From Prochlorococcaceae cyanobacterium jk18x1bzbins.87 (GTDB lineage: Bacteria > Cyanobacteriota > Cyanobacteriia > PCC-6307 > Cyanobiaceae), in NCBI GenBank assembly GCA_022826535.1, contig JAJDUS010000002.1:1-39274 (forward strand): a stretch of 39,274 bases of DNA, written 5' to 3'. The notes under the pieces were generated by a model that was not told the origin of the DNA, made no database searches, and saw only the letters and a program-made list of their open reading frames with translations. Within the stretch, counting starts at the first letter, position 1. Each line of letters opens with the position of its first letter. This document shows positions 1 to 8,054 of the stretch, piece by piece. Made by a program: the position numbers and the translations under genes.

Positions 1-381
1 GACCCATCTGATCGGGGTCCCTCCCTCTCCCTGAGCCACACCATGGGCGCCACCGCATCCGGTGGCATGGATGCACTCCTCAATCCCACCACCATCCAGG
101 TGCTAGATGCTTCCCCCAGCAATGGCCAGCAGTTTGGCGCAGAGTTGGCCTACGGCTTCCCCGCCTACAAAGACCGCATCACCCTCACACCCGCTGTCGC
201 TCTGGCCCTCTCCCCCACCACCAGAAACTACAGCCTCCTCTGGTCAGTGGCACCCTATACCCAACACCAACACCAACAGGGCACACCATGGGAAGTCTCC
301 CTGGAGGGGGAGCGGCAAGAGCAGAACTCACCCTCACCCGTAGACCACTCCCTCAAGCTACGCTTCTCCACACTCTTCTGA
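1..381 (+). CDS. C-terminal part of an outer-membrane beta-barrel (autotransporter-like) surface protein, 5' end outside window
   Basis: The reading frame is open from the first base and ends at the stop at 379-381, so this is the C-terminal 126 residues of a longer protein. It begins DPSDRGPSLSLSHTMGA, a segment that resembles the late strands of autotransporter-type beta-barrels, then shows alternating polar and hydrophobic strands (RITLTPAVALAL, YSLLWSVAPY). It ends LKLRFSTLF, with the terminal Phe expected of an outer-membrane beta-signal read by the BAM machinery. A decayed relative lies at 15376-16990 with the same order of motifs. The role is probably a surface-exposed or secreted adhesin-like protein; the passenger is not visible here. 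Family assignment is from motif memory and the C-terminal signature. Confidence 0.7.
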   Translation, partial: DPSDRGPSLSLSHTMGATASGGMDALLNPTTIQVLDASPSNGQQFGAELAYGFPAYKDRITLTPAVALALSPTTRNYSLLWSVAPYTQHQHQQGTPWEVSLEGERQEQNSPSPVDHSLKLRFSTLF

Positions 382-397
382 CCTCTGACCACACAAA

Positions 398-973
398 TCA
401 TGCCTTGGCTGGGGTCGCTTGAATCCTTGTGGCGTCTCCACTGGCCTTAATCGAAAATATTCCCTTTTGTTTTAGTTTGAGGCTGTTACCGCTGATGTTG
501 ACTTTGCATTCATTGTCTGCCCGCGTGGCTGTCCACTTGATGACTGCATAGTCAGGATCTTTGGAGAGACGGTCATATTCCGCATCACCAGTGTCTGGCA
601 TTTTCCCATTGTCAATGAAATAGGTCAGACAATAAGACGTCAGTCCACGGGCTTTGAGATTGGCCGCGTTAATCCTTGCCTTGGTCTGTTGCCCCAGAAA
701 GGCCGGCATGGCCACACCAGACAACACGCCAATGATGACCACAACAATCAGCAACTCCACCAAGGTAAAGCCTGCGGCCAAGGGTTGCTTCCGGACCTGC
801 TGGCGCCACGGTTGTGGCCGCTGCAGGCCCGGCTGGAAATCGGGACGACAGCCTGGGATGGGCAGGGGCGTGTTGACGTGCTGGTTCCACCAGGCCGCTT
901 GGGCCTGGCGCATCTGACGGACCTGGCGGAGCAGGCCTAAGGTGAACTTGAATGCTTGCAAACGGTCAACCAT
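398..973 (-). CDS. Type IV pilin-like protein (prepilin)
   Basis: The protein has a textbook prepilin processing site: AAG followed by FTLVELLIVVVIIGVLSG, i.e. Gly68/Phe69 with Glu at mature position 5 and a hydrophobic helix. It is therefore expected to be cleaved and methylated by PilD and assembled through the inner membrane. The mature part is about 123 residues and carries two cysteines (SYC and NEC) that could form the usual C-terminal disulfide loop of major pilins. The leader from the ATG at 973 would be 68 residues, much longer than usual. An internal Met at residue 21 would shorten it only to about 48. The gene is convergent with the beta-barrel gene (16 bp apart) and divergent from the ABC permease. 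It could be a major pilin or a minor pseudopilin; no other pil genes are nearby. Confidence 0.85.
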   Translation of the reverse strand: MVDRLQAFKFTLGLLRQVRQMRQAQAAWWNQHVNTPLPIPGCRPDFQPGLQRPQPWRQQVRKQPLAAGFTLVELLIVVVIIGVLSGVAMPAFLGQQTKARINAANLKARGLTSYCLTYFIDNGKMPDTGDAEYDRLSKDPDYAVIKWTATRADNECKVNISGNSLKLKQKGIFSIKASGDATRIQATPAKA

Positions 974-1031
974 GGATGGATGGCGCTACAGGTTCCCCCA
1001 TGGTTCCCTCATTTGCACCGACTGCTGACCC

Positions 1032-1937
1032 ATGGCACGGATTCCTGCTGGCGTCCCCAACAGTGTTGTCTGGCGTTATTTCCGCCGGCCCCTGCCCAAC
1101 CTCTCTGCCCGCCTGACCCGTGTGGGAGTTTTGATCGTGGTCATCTATGGTCTACTGGCGCTGGCCATGCCCCTACTCACCGCCAGTGGCTGGCTTCCCG
1201 ATCCCAACACTGGCCTGGATAATCCCCCTTTTGCGGCCCCCAGCCTAGCCCACTGGTGTGGCACAGACCGCCTGGGGCGGGATGTGTGCGTCCGCACCAT
1301 GGCCGGAGCTGGCGTGGCCCTCCAGGTGGTCCTGTTGGCGGTGGCCATGGCCTTGTTGGTGGGTGTGCCCCTGGGCATGGTGAGCGGCTACATGGGGGGG
1401 GCCATTGACCGGCTGCTGGTGTTGGTGATGGACACCCTCTACACCCTCCCCCTGTTGTTGTTGGCGGTGGTAATGGCATTTTTGTTGGGGCGCAGTCTCA
1501 TTAACGCCGCCCTGGCACTCTGTGTTGTGTACATTCCCCAGTACTTCCGCATGGTGCGCAACCAGACGGCTGGCGCCAAGGCGGAACTTTATGTCACTGC
1601 TGCCCGGTCCCTGGGAGCTGGACCGCTCTGGATCTTGCGCCGCTACTTGCTGCACAATGTGATCACCTCGGTGCCGGTGTTGATCACCCTCAATGGGGCA
1701 GATGCGGTGCTGGTGCTGGGGGGACTGGGCTTTCTGGGGCTGGGTCTGCCGGAAACCGTACCCGAATGGGGCAGTGATCTGCAGCAGGCCCTTGTGGCTG
1801 TGCCCATTGGCATCTGGTGGACGGCCCTCTATCCTGGCCTGGCCATGTTTGGTCTGGTGCTGGGTCTCTCTTTCCTTGGGGAAGGGGTGGATGCCTGGCT
1901 GTCCCGCAGCGAAACCATCGGCCGCGCTGAACGCTGA
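1032..1937 (+). CDS. ABC transporter permease, oligopeptide/dipeptide/nickel type (OppC/DppC family)
   Basis: This 301-residue inner-membrane permease has the OppC-family layout. An N-terminal helix (GVLIVVIYGLLALAMPLLTA) is followed by the signature GTDRLGRDVCVR near residue 77, then five more hydrophobic segments. The EAA-type loop that docks on the ATPase is visible as AARSLGAGPLWILRRYLLHNV around residues 190-210. Length and topology fit the family. No partner permease, ATPase or binding protein is next to it, so the substrate cannot be read from context. In cyanobacteria the components of such systems are often scattered. The start at 1032 leaves 58 bp to the divergent pilin gene, and I see no convincing ribosome binding site. 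Confidence 0.88.
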   Translation: MARIPAGVPNSVVWRYFRRPLPNLSARLTRVGVLIVVIYGLLALAMPLLTASGWLPDPNTGLDNPPFAAPSLAHWCGTDRLGRDVCVRTMAGAGVALQVVLLAVAMALLVGVPLGMVSGYMGGAIDRLLVLVMDTLYTLPLLLLAVVMAFLLGRSLINAALALCVVYIPQYFRMVRNQTAGAKAELYVTAARSLGAGPLWILRRYLLHNVITSVPVLITLNGADAVLVLGGLGFLGLGLPETVPEWGSDLQQALVAVPIGIWWTALYPGLAMFGLVLGLSFLGEGVDAWLSRSETIGRAER

Positions 1938-2005
1938 CCCAACTCCCGAGACAACGCCTAAACTCAAGGCAGACATGCCATGGGAAGGCGAGATGCCCCC
2001 TTGTC

Positions 2006-2260
2006 GTGATGGTGACGCTTCTGTTTCTGGGCTTAGCGGTGTTTGTGTGGAGCAAGGCAAGGCGCAATGGTGACGAAGTTATCGCCACCTTTGAAGCACT
2101 TCTGGGCGCCATGCTGTTGGTTCTGGCCCTCTGCTGTGGCCGCCTCCATCTGCCACTGGCTTGCCTTCTGTTGGTGTATGCCCTCCTTTTGCCCCGCTAT
2201 CCGAGGAGCCATATCCTGGAACGCCGGGATGGCCGGGATGACATCTTTGTGGAATTTTGA
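2006..2260 (+). CDS. Small predicted membrane protein, function unknown
   Basis: An 84-residue protein starts at GTG 2006 (or ATG 2009). It has two hydrophobic segments, MVTLLFLGLAVFVWSKARR and GAMLLVLALCCGRLHLPLACLLLVYALLLP, then a short charged tail ending RDDIFVEF. It lies 68 bp downstream of the ABC permease on the same strand and could be co-transcribed with it. I do not recognise a named family. The clean membrane pattern, and the lack of a better frame on either strand, are the reasons for calling it. The tail after the second helix would be cytoplasmic by the positive-inside rule. Confidence 0.6.
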   Translation: MMVTLLFLGLAVFVWSKARRNGDEVIATFEALLGAMLLVLALCCGRLHLPLACLLLVYALLLPRYPRSHILERRDGRDDIFVEF

Positions 2261-2323
2261 GCCCAGCAGCTTGCAGCAAGTGAAACAGTTCGTTAAGATG
2301 CGTAAAGCAACCTTTTCCAGCCC

Positions 2324-2533
2324 ATGGCCTCATCCAGTCCCCTCTCCCTGAGTCGAGGCTTCATCGTTGAGCAGTACTCCCGTGTCATCGACCGCTGTCA
2401 AGATGTTGAGGAGCTGCGCAGTCTGGCCAAGTTACTGCTCAAGGTCTGGCGCCAGCAGGCAGATTTTAACGAGCACTACGGGGCCCAGATGCTGCAGGTG
2501 AGGCCCACGGATATGGGGCAATCCACCCCCTGA
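2324..2533 (+). CDS. Small conserved-looking cyanobacterial protein, function unknown
   Basis: A 69-residue soluble protein with the core SLSRGFIVEQYSRVIDRCQDVEELRSLAKLLLKVWRQQ, which reads as two amphipathic helices. I recall similar short helical proteins, with an SLSR...EELR...LLKAW pattern, widely in cyanobacteria, but without a known function. It resembles small adaptors such as NblA in size and helix content only; I see no specific NblA signature. It starts at ATG 2324, 63 bp after the preceding small membrane protein, and is convergent with the next gene 14 bp away. Confidence 0.6.
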   Translation: MASSSPLSLSRGFIVEQYSRVIDRCQDVEELRSLAKLLLKVWRQQADFNEHYGAQMLQVRPTDMGQSTP

Positions 2534-2547
2534 ATCTGATGGAAGGG

Positions 2548-2757
2548 TCAGTCCGCCTTGGCCAGAGAGGCCGGGTTAAAGAGATCTTGCAATTCCTTCC
2601 TCACTTGGCGAATCGTCTTCAGCACCCGTCTTTTTTTGGAGCGCTGCCGCATCACCTCCGTAAAGGACAGATAAATGCGGGTAGGGACATAGATGAGCAT
2701 CATCAATGCCCCAGCCTCCACCAACAGGGTTCCAAGTGATTGGGAGGAAGTGTCCAT
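2548..2757 (-). CDS. Small single-pass membrane protein with basic tail, function unknown
   Basis: A 69-residue protein with one hydrophobic segment (LGTLLVEAGALMMLIYVPTRIYLSF, about residues 8-32) followed by a strongly basic stretch RQRSKKRRVLKTIRQVRKE. This suggests the N-terminus outside and a cytoplasmic C-terminal helix. I do not recognise a family. The overlapping plus-strand frame (2539-2739) has no such organisation and looks like its shadow. The gene is convergent with the small gene ending at 2533. Confidence 0.55.
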   Translation of the reverse strand: MDTSSQSLGTLLVEAGALMMLIYVPTRIYLSFTEVMRQRSKKRRVLKTIRQVRKELQDLFNPASLAKAD

Positions 2758-2899
2758 GTTCCAAGACTATCCACCTTCCACCCCGAGTGTTGTGGGTTGA
2801 CATCAGTTTGTCCCTTGGGTAGCGCCGCGGCAGGGGGGCAATGCCCCCCATGGGGGCTGTGTCCGCCAGTCCCTTGGGAAACCCATCCTGGCTGAATCC

Positions 2900-3440
2900 A
2901 CCAAAGGACAGCCGGTGATCAACTGAACGACACGTTCACGCCATATGTTCCAGAGGCGTCCAGGGTGGGTGCAGATGTTACGAACATCCTTCAACTGTCA
3001 ACAGAAGGAGGTGAACACACACTCATCCAGTCCAAAAGGCTTGGCGATGGTTTGCTTGTCTTGCCGGTGCTTCAAATTGACCATCCATGCCAACAGTTGG
3101 CCAAAGGACATCACTTCAGCGGCCATCCAGGCTGGCGGCAGGGGTGGGCTGGTGTACGTCTCGCGGTAATGCTCGGCAAAGGTGTCATTGGAATACCGGA
3201 AGTTCTGGGTCAGGAGGGTCTTCGCTTCCCCATAACGGGTTGTATCATGATAAAGGCTCTTGGTCAGATATCCATGGGGGCCATGGGCCGTGGCCATATG
3301 GTGGGCCCATTGGGCACGCAGGGCATCTCCACAGACTCAATCCCATCCAGTACCAGCCGCCGAAGTTGTTGGTCGAATCCATAGAGTGTGAGCACATCCT
3401 CAAACGTGGCGCCCTTGCGAAAGATATGGACGCTTACGAG
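2900..3440 (-). pseudogene. Decayed Abi-family (Abi_2 / AbiD-AbiF-like) abortive-infection gene
   Basis: Read on the minus strand, three frames together give a recognisable Abi_2 protein. The first is [22 protein letters not shown]...IESVE (about 3430-3325). The second is [20 protein letters not shown] through HYRETYTSPPLPPAWMAAEVMSFGQLLAWMVNL and KHRQDKQTIAKPFGLDE (3297-2998). The third is LKDVRNICTHPGRLWN (2994-2945), the conserved VRN.CAH..RLWN end motif. At least two frameshifts and one stop break it, so no functional protein is expected. Abi_2 proteins act in phage exclusion. The stretch 3441-3640 may be the decayed N-terminus but I could not recognise it. 2758-2899 holds nothing I can name beyond a G/C-rich inverted repeat near 2835-2855. 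Confidence 0.75.
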
Positions 3441-3646
3441 GGGTCACCACCCCATGACCAGCACGGCCAACAAAAGAGGGACCTGCCGGGGTGCATAGTG
3501 GGAACCTTCAGGTTGCCTCCGAGGCGTGGCAGGTCTTGTAATTCCTGGTTTATGTCCATGCAGTGCATGAACTGCATGTAGTACGCCTCTTGATGCCGGA
3601 TCAATCCGCCGTTTTGTGGATGGCGCCATCATCCATCCCCCCCGTA

Positions 3647-4369
3647 TCAGCCAGTCCCCTGGACAGCAGCGCCACTGCAGGGGGCCAAGGCTTGGCTGTA
3701 GCGGCTCACTTGTTGATCAATGCCCGTGATGGCGGTGCCCACCACCACGGTTGTGGCCCCCAGGGCCATGGCCTGCCGGGCTTGTCGGGGTGAGGCAATG
3801 CCCCCTTCACAAAGCACAGGGATGCCCAGTTGCTGCCGTAGGGGCCTCAACAACTCCAACCCCGGGGGGTGTCGGTTGGCGGTGGCTTGGGTGTAGCCGT
3901 AGAGGGTGGTGCCCACCCAATCACAGCCCAGGGCCACTGCCCGTGCTCCATTGGCGAGGGTGTCGATGTCGGCCATCAAGGTGGCGGCCAATTCCGCTTT
4001 GGCACGGGTGACCATGGCCCCCAGACTGTCCCCCCCTGGGCGGGGTCGGTCCGTGGCATCCAGGGCCACCACATCAGCCCCCGCCCGCCAGATGGCAGCC
4101 AGATCCTCGTATCTGGGGGTGATGACGACGGGGCTGTTGAGGTGGGGGCGCTTCCAAAGACCAATGATGAGTGCCTCCGGGCAACGGCGCCGCACGGCCG
4201 CCACGTGTTCCGGGGAGTCCAGCCGCACACCGGCAGCGCCATTGGCCATGCTGGTGGCGGCCATGGCGGTAATCACTTCGGTGGCATGGCATGGGGAGTC
4301 CCGGGGCGCCTGAACGGAAACAATCAACCCCCCATCCAGGCGACTCTTGTGGGCCCGGCCGGTGCTCAT
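3647..4369 (-). CDS. nanE: Putative N-acylglucosamine-6-phosphate 2-epimerase (NanE-type)
   Basis: A 240-residue TIM-barrel protein of the NanE family, which interconverts N-acetylmannosamine-6-phosphate and N-acetylglucosamine-6-phosphate in sialic acid/amino sugar metabolism. Visible family motifs are LIVSVQAPRDSPCHATEVITAMA near the N-terminus, GLWKRPHLNSPVVITPRYEDLAAIWRAGADVVALDAT in the middle, TLMADIDTLANGARAVALGCDWVGTTLYGYT, and the phosphate-binding end PVLCEGGIASPRQARQAMALGATTVVVGTAIT. Length is normal. Its start overlaps the stop of the upstream gene by four bases (ATGA, 4366-4369), so translation is probably coupled. No other sialic-acid genes are in the window, so the pathway role in this organism is open. 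Confidence 0.88.
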   Translation of the reverse strand: MSTGRAHKSRLDGGLIVSVQAPRDSPCHATEVITAMAATSMANGAAGVRLDSPEHVAAVRRRCPEALIIGLWKRPHLNSPVVITPRYEDLAAIWRAGADVVALDATDRPRPGGDSLGAMVTRAKAELAATLMADIDTLANGARAVALGCDWVGTTLYGYTQATANRHPPGLELLRPLRQQLGIPVLCEGGIASPRQARQAMALGATTVVVGTAITGIDQQVSRYSQALAPCSGAAVQGTG

Positions 4370-5031
4370 GCCGCATCCTGCTGGGGGAACTGATGGGGAA
4401 GCTCACTGCGAGGCAGCCAACCCCGCAGATGGTGGGAACGGTGCCGCCGGCTCGGAGGGGATCCCTCTTGGGACTGCTCCTTGCTGGTCCCTTGGGGCAC
4501 GGTGGGAATCGTTCCATCCTCACCTTGGGTGGGAATGGTCTGGGCGGCCTTGGCCATCTTCAGCCGCTGTTTGCCCACCTGAGCCGGTGGGCCATTGGGA
4601 TTACCCTGGGGCTGGCTGAAGGGTTCCGTTTGGTCTGCTGGGGAGCCATCAGGGTGGGGCCCTGCTTGGGGACCAGGATATTGCTGGGGGCTGGGGGTCG
4701 GCTGCAACTGGTCTGATGGCTCCTTGGCAGCCCCTGGCATCCTGCCATATATCTTCCCATCTGTCTTGTCGTCCTGATGCTGCTTGGCTGTTGGCCCCCT
4801 CATGTTGCCATAGGGTTGGGGCCGAAGGTGAGGTGTGGGATGGCCAATCTGCTCCCCCCACCACAGGCGATGGCTGGACCACTCAGGCTGGCTGAGAAGC
4901 TGTTCAAGAAAGGGATGGCCATGGCGATGAACCAGCCATGTGGTGAGGGTCCGAATGCCTGGACCATCTCTCTGCTCCAGACAGTGCCGCAGGCACCTTT
5001 TAACCTGCCCAGTCACCTGCTCCTGGTTCAT
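4366..5031 (-). CDS. Hypothetical protein with proline/glutamine-rich middle, coupled to nanE
   Basis: A 221-residue protein not assigned to a family. The first 55 residues look folded and helical (VKRCLRHCLEQRDGPGIRTLTTWLVHRHGHPFLEQLL). The region from about 70 to 175 is rich in Pro, Gln, Gly and Asn and is probably disordered. The C-terminus is basic and then acidic (SRRHRSHHLRGWLPRSELP...QQDAA). Its stop codon overlaps the nanE start by four bases, the best evidence that the frame is translated. The position suggests a shared transcript with nanE; no function can be read from the sequence. 5032-5131, between it and the ABC permease stop, is non-coding. Confidence 0.6.
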   Translation of the reverse strand: MNQEQVTGQVKRCLRHCLEQRDGPGIRTLTTWLVHRHGHPFLEQLLSQPEWSSHRLWWGEQIGHPTPHLRPQPYGNMRGPTAKQHQDDKTDGKIYGRMPGAAKEPSDQLQPTPSPQQYPGPQAGPHPDGSPADQTEPFSQPQGNPNGPPAQVGKQRLKMAKAAQTIPTQGEDGTIPTVPQGTSKEQSQEGSPPSRRHRSHHLRGWLPRSELPHQFPQQDAA

Positions 5032-5131
5032 TCCGGGGATATGCAGCTATGGGAAGATGGGAGGCTGGACGGCACGGCGTCAAGGAAGCCCTGTGCAACC
5101 CTGAAAGTGTCCCATGATGTTGGGGCCTGTC

Positions 5132-6001
5132 TCAACTGAGTTTCCGGCGCAAGAGGGGGCGGATAGACAAAAACAATAGGCCCGCCAGGCCAGCCAGCGC
5201 CAACAGGCAGGTCCCCATGGTGACGGAGCCGTAAGGGGCATCCAGCACCACAGTGGACCAGTTGGGGGAACCACTGTAGACCGCACGGATGGGCTCAATG
5301 GCAAATGTGAGGGGGTTGAGGGCCGCCAGCCAGGCCAGCCATGGGGGCATGAAACTGAGGGGCGCCAGAGCCGTGCTGGCAAACAGCAGGGGCAGATTGG
5401 CCACAAAGATCACCGCCAGCAGTTCGATATGCCCCGGCAGAGCAAAGGCCAGGCCGAGGCTGAGGGCCGTCACCGCCAGCACCAGCAGCAGCAGGATGAT
5501 GGCCACCACCCCAAGGCCGGATGCACTGGGCCAGCCATTGCCCATGAGGGCGGCGGTACCCATGATGGCCAGGCTCTGTACACCACTCAGGCTGGTGATG
5601 TATAGAACGGAGGCCAGAACGATGGAGTAACGGGACCGCAATGGCGCCACCAGCAGCCGGCTGAGGAAGCCGAATTCCCGGTCGAACATCACCGGCAGGC
5701 CAGCATTCAGAGCGCCGCTGAATGCTGTGAACACAATGATCCCGGCCCCGAGAAAGTGGCCGTAGCTCAGCTCGCCCGGCAGCAGCCCCGGCGGCGCCCC
5801 CTCAAACAGGGCGCCAAAAAGCACCAGCCAGATGAGGGGTTGCAGCACACCTGCCACCAGGGTGGTGGGCCGCCGTTGCAGTTGTAGAAATAAACGCCCA
5901 CTGAGGGCCAATGTTTCTTGCAGCACCTCCCTCCAGGCAGGGGCACTGGAGTCCGGTTGGCATGGGGCAGCAGACGGGGGGTGGGCAGTCAATCCGGTCA
6001 T
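5132..6001 (-). CDS. ABC-2 type exporter permease
   Basis: A 289-residue inner-membrane protein with about six hydrophobic segments. The ABC-2/DrrB-type features are the N-terminal LQRRPTTLVAGVLQPLIWLVLFGALF, FLGAGIIVFTAFSGALNAGLPVMFDREFGFLSRLLVAPLRSRYSI (the conserved D-R-E-F-G-F...L.APL motif), and the late PPWLAWLAALNPLTFAIEPIRAVYSG. It pairs with the ATPase gene directly upstream (11 bp gap) to form an exporter of unknown substrate. Position downstream of ctaA-ctaB on the same strand is an arrangement I recall from other cyanobacteria, which hints at a link to heme or respiratory biogenesis, but that is inference. Confidence 0.88.
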   Translation of the reverse strand: MTGLTAHPPSAAPCQPDSSAPAWREVLQETLALSGRLFLQLQRRPTTLVAGVLQPLIWLVLFGALFEGAPPGLLPGELSYGHFLGAGIIVFTAFSGALNAGLPVMFDREFGFLSRLLVAPLRSRYSIVLASVLYITSLSGVQSLAIMGTAALMGNGWPSASGLGVVAIILLLLVLAVTALSLGLAFALPGHIELLAVIFVANLPLLFASTALAPLSFMPPWLAWLAALNPLTFAIEPIRAVYSGSPNWSTVVLDAPYGSVTMGTCLLALAGLAGLLFLSIRPLLRRKLS

Positions 6002-6012
6002 GGTGGCGTGTG

Positions 6013-7020
6013 TCAGCGCATGGCGGCCTTTTGCTCGGCCTTGGTGTCCCGTGTGGTGGCCATGGCCAGTTCCGCATCCATCAGGGTGCGGCCTGTGGCC
6101 TGGAGGTAGACGTCATCCAGGCTGGGTTGGCTCTGGCTCAGGCAGAAGATGGGCAGGTCATGGTCTTGCAGCTGTTGGCGCAGCGCCTCCACCAGCCGGG
6201 CATCACGGGCAAAAAAGCTGATGGCGTTGCCCTGGGACCGGTTCACCACCGGCTGGCTCACCCCAGCCTGCTGCCGGAGCAGCGCCAGGGCCTGGCTGGC
6301 TTCACCATCACTGGTGAACTCCCGTAATTTCAAGGTGATGCGCTCACCCCCCAGGGCTGCTTTCAGTTGGCTGGGTTGTCCTGCTGCGATCAAGGTACCC
6401 CGATCCAGGATGGCCAACTCATCGGCTAGTGCATTCACCTCTTCCAGATCGTGGCTGCTCAAGAGGATGGTTGTGCCCTCCCCCTTGAGTTGGCGCAGCA
6501 CCTCCCACAGGGCATAACGACTCTCCACATCCAGGCCGGCCGTGGGTTCATCCAGCACCAGCAGGGGGGGGCGGTGCAGCAATCCGGTGGCCAGATCCAG
6601 ACGGCGGCGCATCCCACCGGAGTAGGTGCCACAGGGGCGGTCTAGCCAAGGGTCCATCTCCAGTTGGGCGGCCAACTCCACGACACGGCACCGGGTGACG
6701 TCCCGACTCAGGTGATAGAGGGCGCCGTGCAGGTGCAGCATCTCCCGCCCGCTCAGGATTTTGTCGAGGGCAGCATCCTGCGCCACATGGCCCAGGCGAC
6801 GGCGCGCCAGGCGGGGCTGGGCCAGCACGTCAATGTCATCCAGCCACACCCGGCCCGCATCAGGGGCCAGCAGGGTGCAGAGGATGCGCAGGGCGGTGGT
6901 TTTGCCAGCGCCGTTGGGTCCCAGCAGTCCATAGATGGAGCCGGAGGGAACCCCCAGATCAAGACCCGCCAAAGCCTGAATGGCGCCATAGGACTTCCGT
7001 ACTCCCTCCAGCCTGATCAC
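6013..7020 (-). CDS. ABC exporter ATP-binding protein (DrrA/multidrug-type)
   Basis: A 335-residue cytoplasmic ATPase with a complete set of motifs: Walker A GPNGAGKTT, Q-loop region GHVAQDAALD, signature YSGGMRRRLDLA, Walker B LLVLDEPTAGLD and switch His in LSSHDLEEV. After the nucleotide-binding domain (about residues 1-220) comes an extension with ITLKLREFTSDGEAS and a final DLPIFCLSQSQPSLDDVYLQATGR, typical of the DrrA/CcmA-like exporter subfamily. It partners the permease 11 bp downstream. It sits 41 bp below ctaB in the same direction, so ctaA-ctaB-ATPase-permease may be one transcript. Confidence 0.92.
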   Translation of the reverse strand: MIRLEGVRKSYGAIQALAGLDLGVPSGSIYGLLGPNGAGKTTALRILCTLLAPDAGRVWLDDIDVLAQPRLARRRLGHVAQDAALDKILSGREMLHLHGALYHLSRDVTRCRVVELAAQLEMDPWLDRPCGTYSGGMRRRLDLATGLLHRPPLLVLDEPTAGLDVESRYALWEVLRQLKGEGTTILLSSHDLEEVNALADELAILDRGTLIAAGQPSQLKAALGGERITLKLREFTSDGEASQALALLRQQAGVSQPVVNRSQGNAISFFARDARLVEALRQQLQDHDLPIFCLSQSQPSLDDVYLQATGRTLMDAELAMATTRDTKAEQKAAMR

Positions 7021-7061
7021 GGGCCTGCCAATCGCTCAACTGTGGATGAGTTTAGAAACAG

Positions 7062-8054
7062 TCACAGGCCGGCGAGGGGTCCTGTGGACCAATGGGTGGC
7101 CAGGTGCAGCACCTGCTGGGCCAACAGGGTGGCGGTCCCGGTGCGGGACCACAGGATCAGTCCGCAGATGCCAAAGAGATAGAGGATGGAAAACCGAAAC
7201 AGATCGGCGGCCCGCTGCCGCTCCTCTGGTTGTCGCTGAAGTGCGGTGCTGAGTTGGAGTAGACGTCCATTGAGGGGCAGCACCAGCAGGCCGTACAAGG
7301 CCCCGCCACTGGGCAACAGGGCCATCCCCGCCAGGCTGGCCACAGCCGTCAGCCTGGCATAGTGGCCGATTGCCTGGCTGGTGACCAGAGCCCCTTTCAC
7401 CACGGGCAGCATGGGAATACCCACCGCGGCATAGTCATCCTTCAAAAGGAGGGCAAGGGCCCAGAAGTGGGCTGGGGTCCAGACCATCACCAGGCCAAAC
7501 AGCCACCAGCCCCCAAGCCCGATGTGGCCAGCCGCGGCGGCGGCCCCCACCAGGGGCGGAATGGCGCCCGCCACACCGCCAATGACAATGTTCTGGCTAG
7601 TGCGGGGTTTCAGAACAACGGTGTACAGCAGCACATAGCTGCACAGACCCAGCAGGGAGAGGGCGGCGGCCAGGCAATTCACGCCCGCCACCAGCAGCAT
7701 GGCGGCAGCCATGGTCAGGCTGGCGGCCAGGAGGAAGGCGGTCCGCCCGGAGAGGCGCCCGGAGGGCAAGGCCCGCCCTGCGGTCCGCGCCATGCGCCCA
7801 TCCAGCTCCTGCTCCCAGAGGCAGTTGAGCATCCCCGCCGCCGCGGCAGCCAGGGCGCCGCCCCCCATGGTGCAGGCCAACTGGGGGGTGGGCAGGGGCC
7901 AGGATTCCGATAGGGCCATGCCCCCCAACGTGGTGGCCAATAGCAAGGGAATCAGCCGAGGTTTGGCAACCTCCAGCCAAGGGGGCAGGCGCAGGTGCCG
8001 GCGACTGGGCACAACAGCATCACGCCCGGAGAGGGTGACGGTGGCCTGGGTCAT
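7062..8054 (-). CDS. ctaB: Protoheme IX farnesyltransferase (heme O synthase)
   Basis: This membrane prenyltransferase adds farnesyl diphosphate to protoheme to make heme O, the first step to heme A for the terminal oxidase. The first allylic-diphosphate motif is visible as [20 protein letters not shown], a variant of the family N-x-x-x-D/E-x-x-x-D-x-x-M-x-R-T pattern. The second is in [20 protein letters not shown]. About eight or nine hydrophobic helices fit the UbiA fold. I chose the ATG at 8054 ([12 protein letters not shown], 330 residues) rather than an upstream in-frame ATG at 8489, because it gives the normal length and overlaps the ctaA stop by four bases (8051-8054), indicating coupling. 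Confidence 0.92.
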   Translation of the reverse strand: MTQATVTLSGRDAVVPSRRHLRLPPWLEVAKPRLIPLLLATTLGGMALSESWPLPTPQLACTMGGGALAAAAAGMLNCLWEQELDGRMARTAGRALPSGRLSGRTAFLLAASLTMAAAMLLVAGVNCLAAALSLLGLCSYVLLYTVVLKPRTSQNIVIGGVAGAIPPLVGAAAAAGHIGLGGWWLFGLVMVWTPAHFWALALLLKDDYAAVGIPMLPVVKGALVTSQAIGHYARLTAVASLAGMALLPSGGALYGLLVLPLNGRLLQLSTALQRQPEERQRAADLFRFSILYLFGICGLILWSRTGTATLLAQQVLHLATHWSTGPLAGL

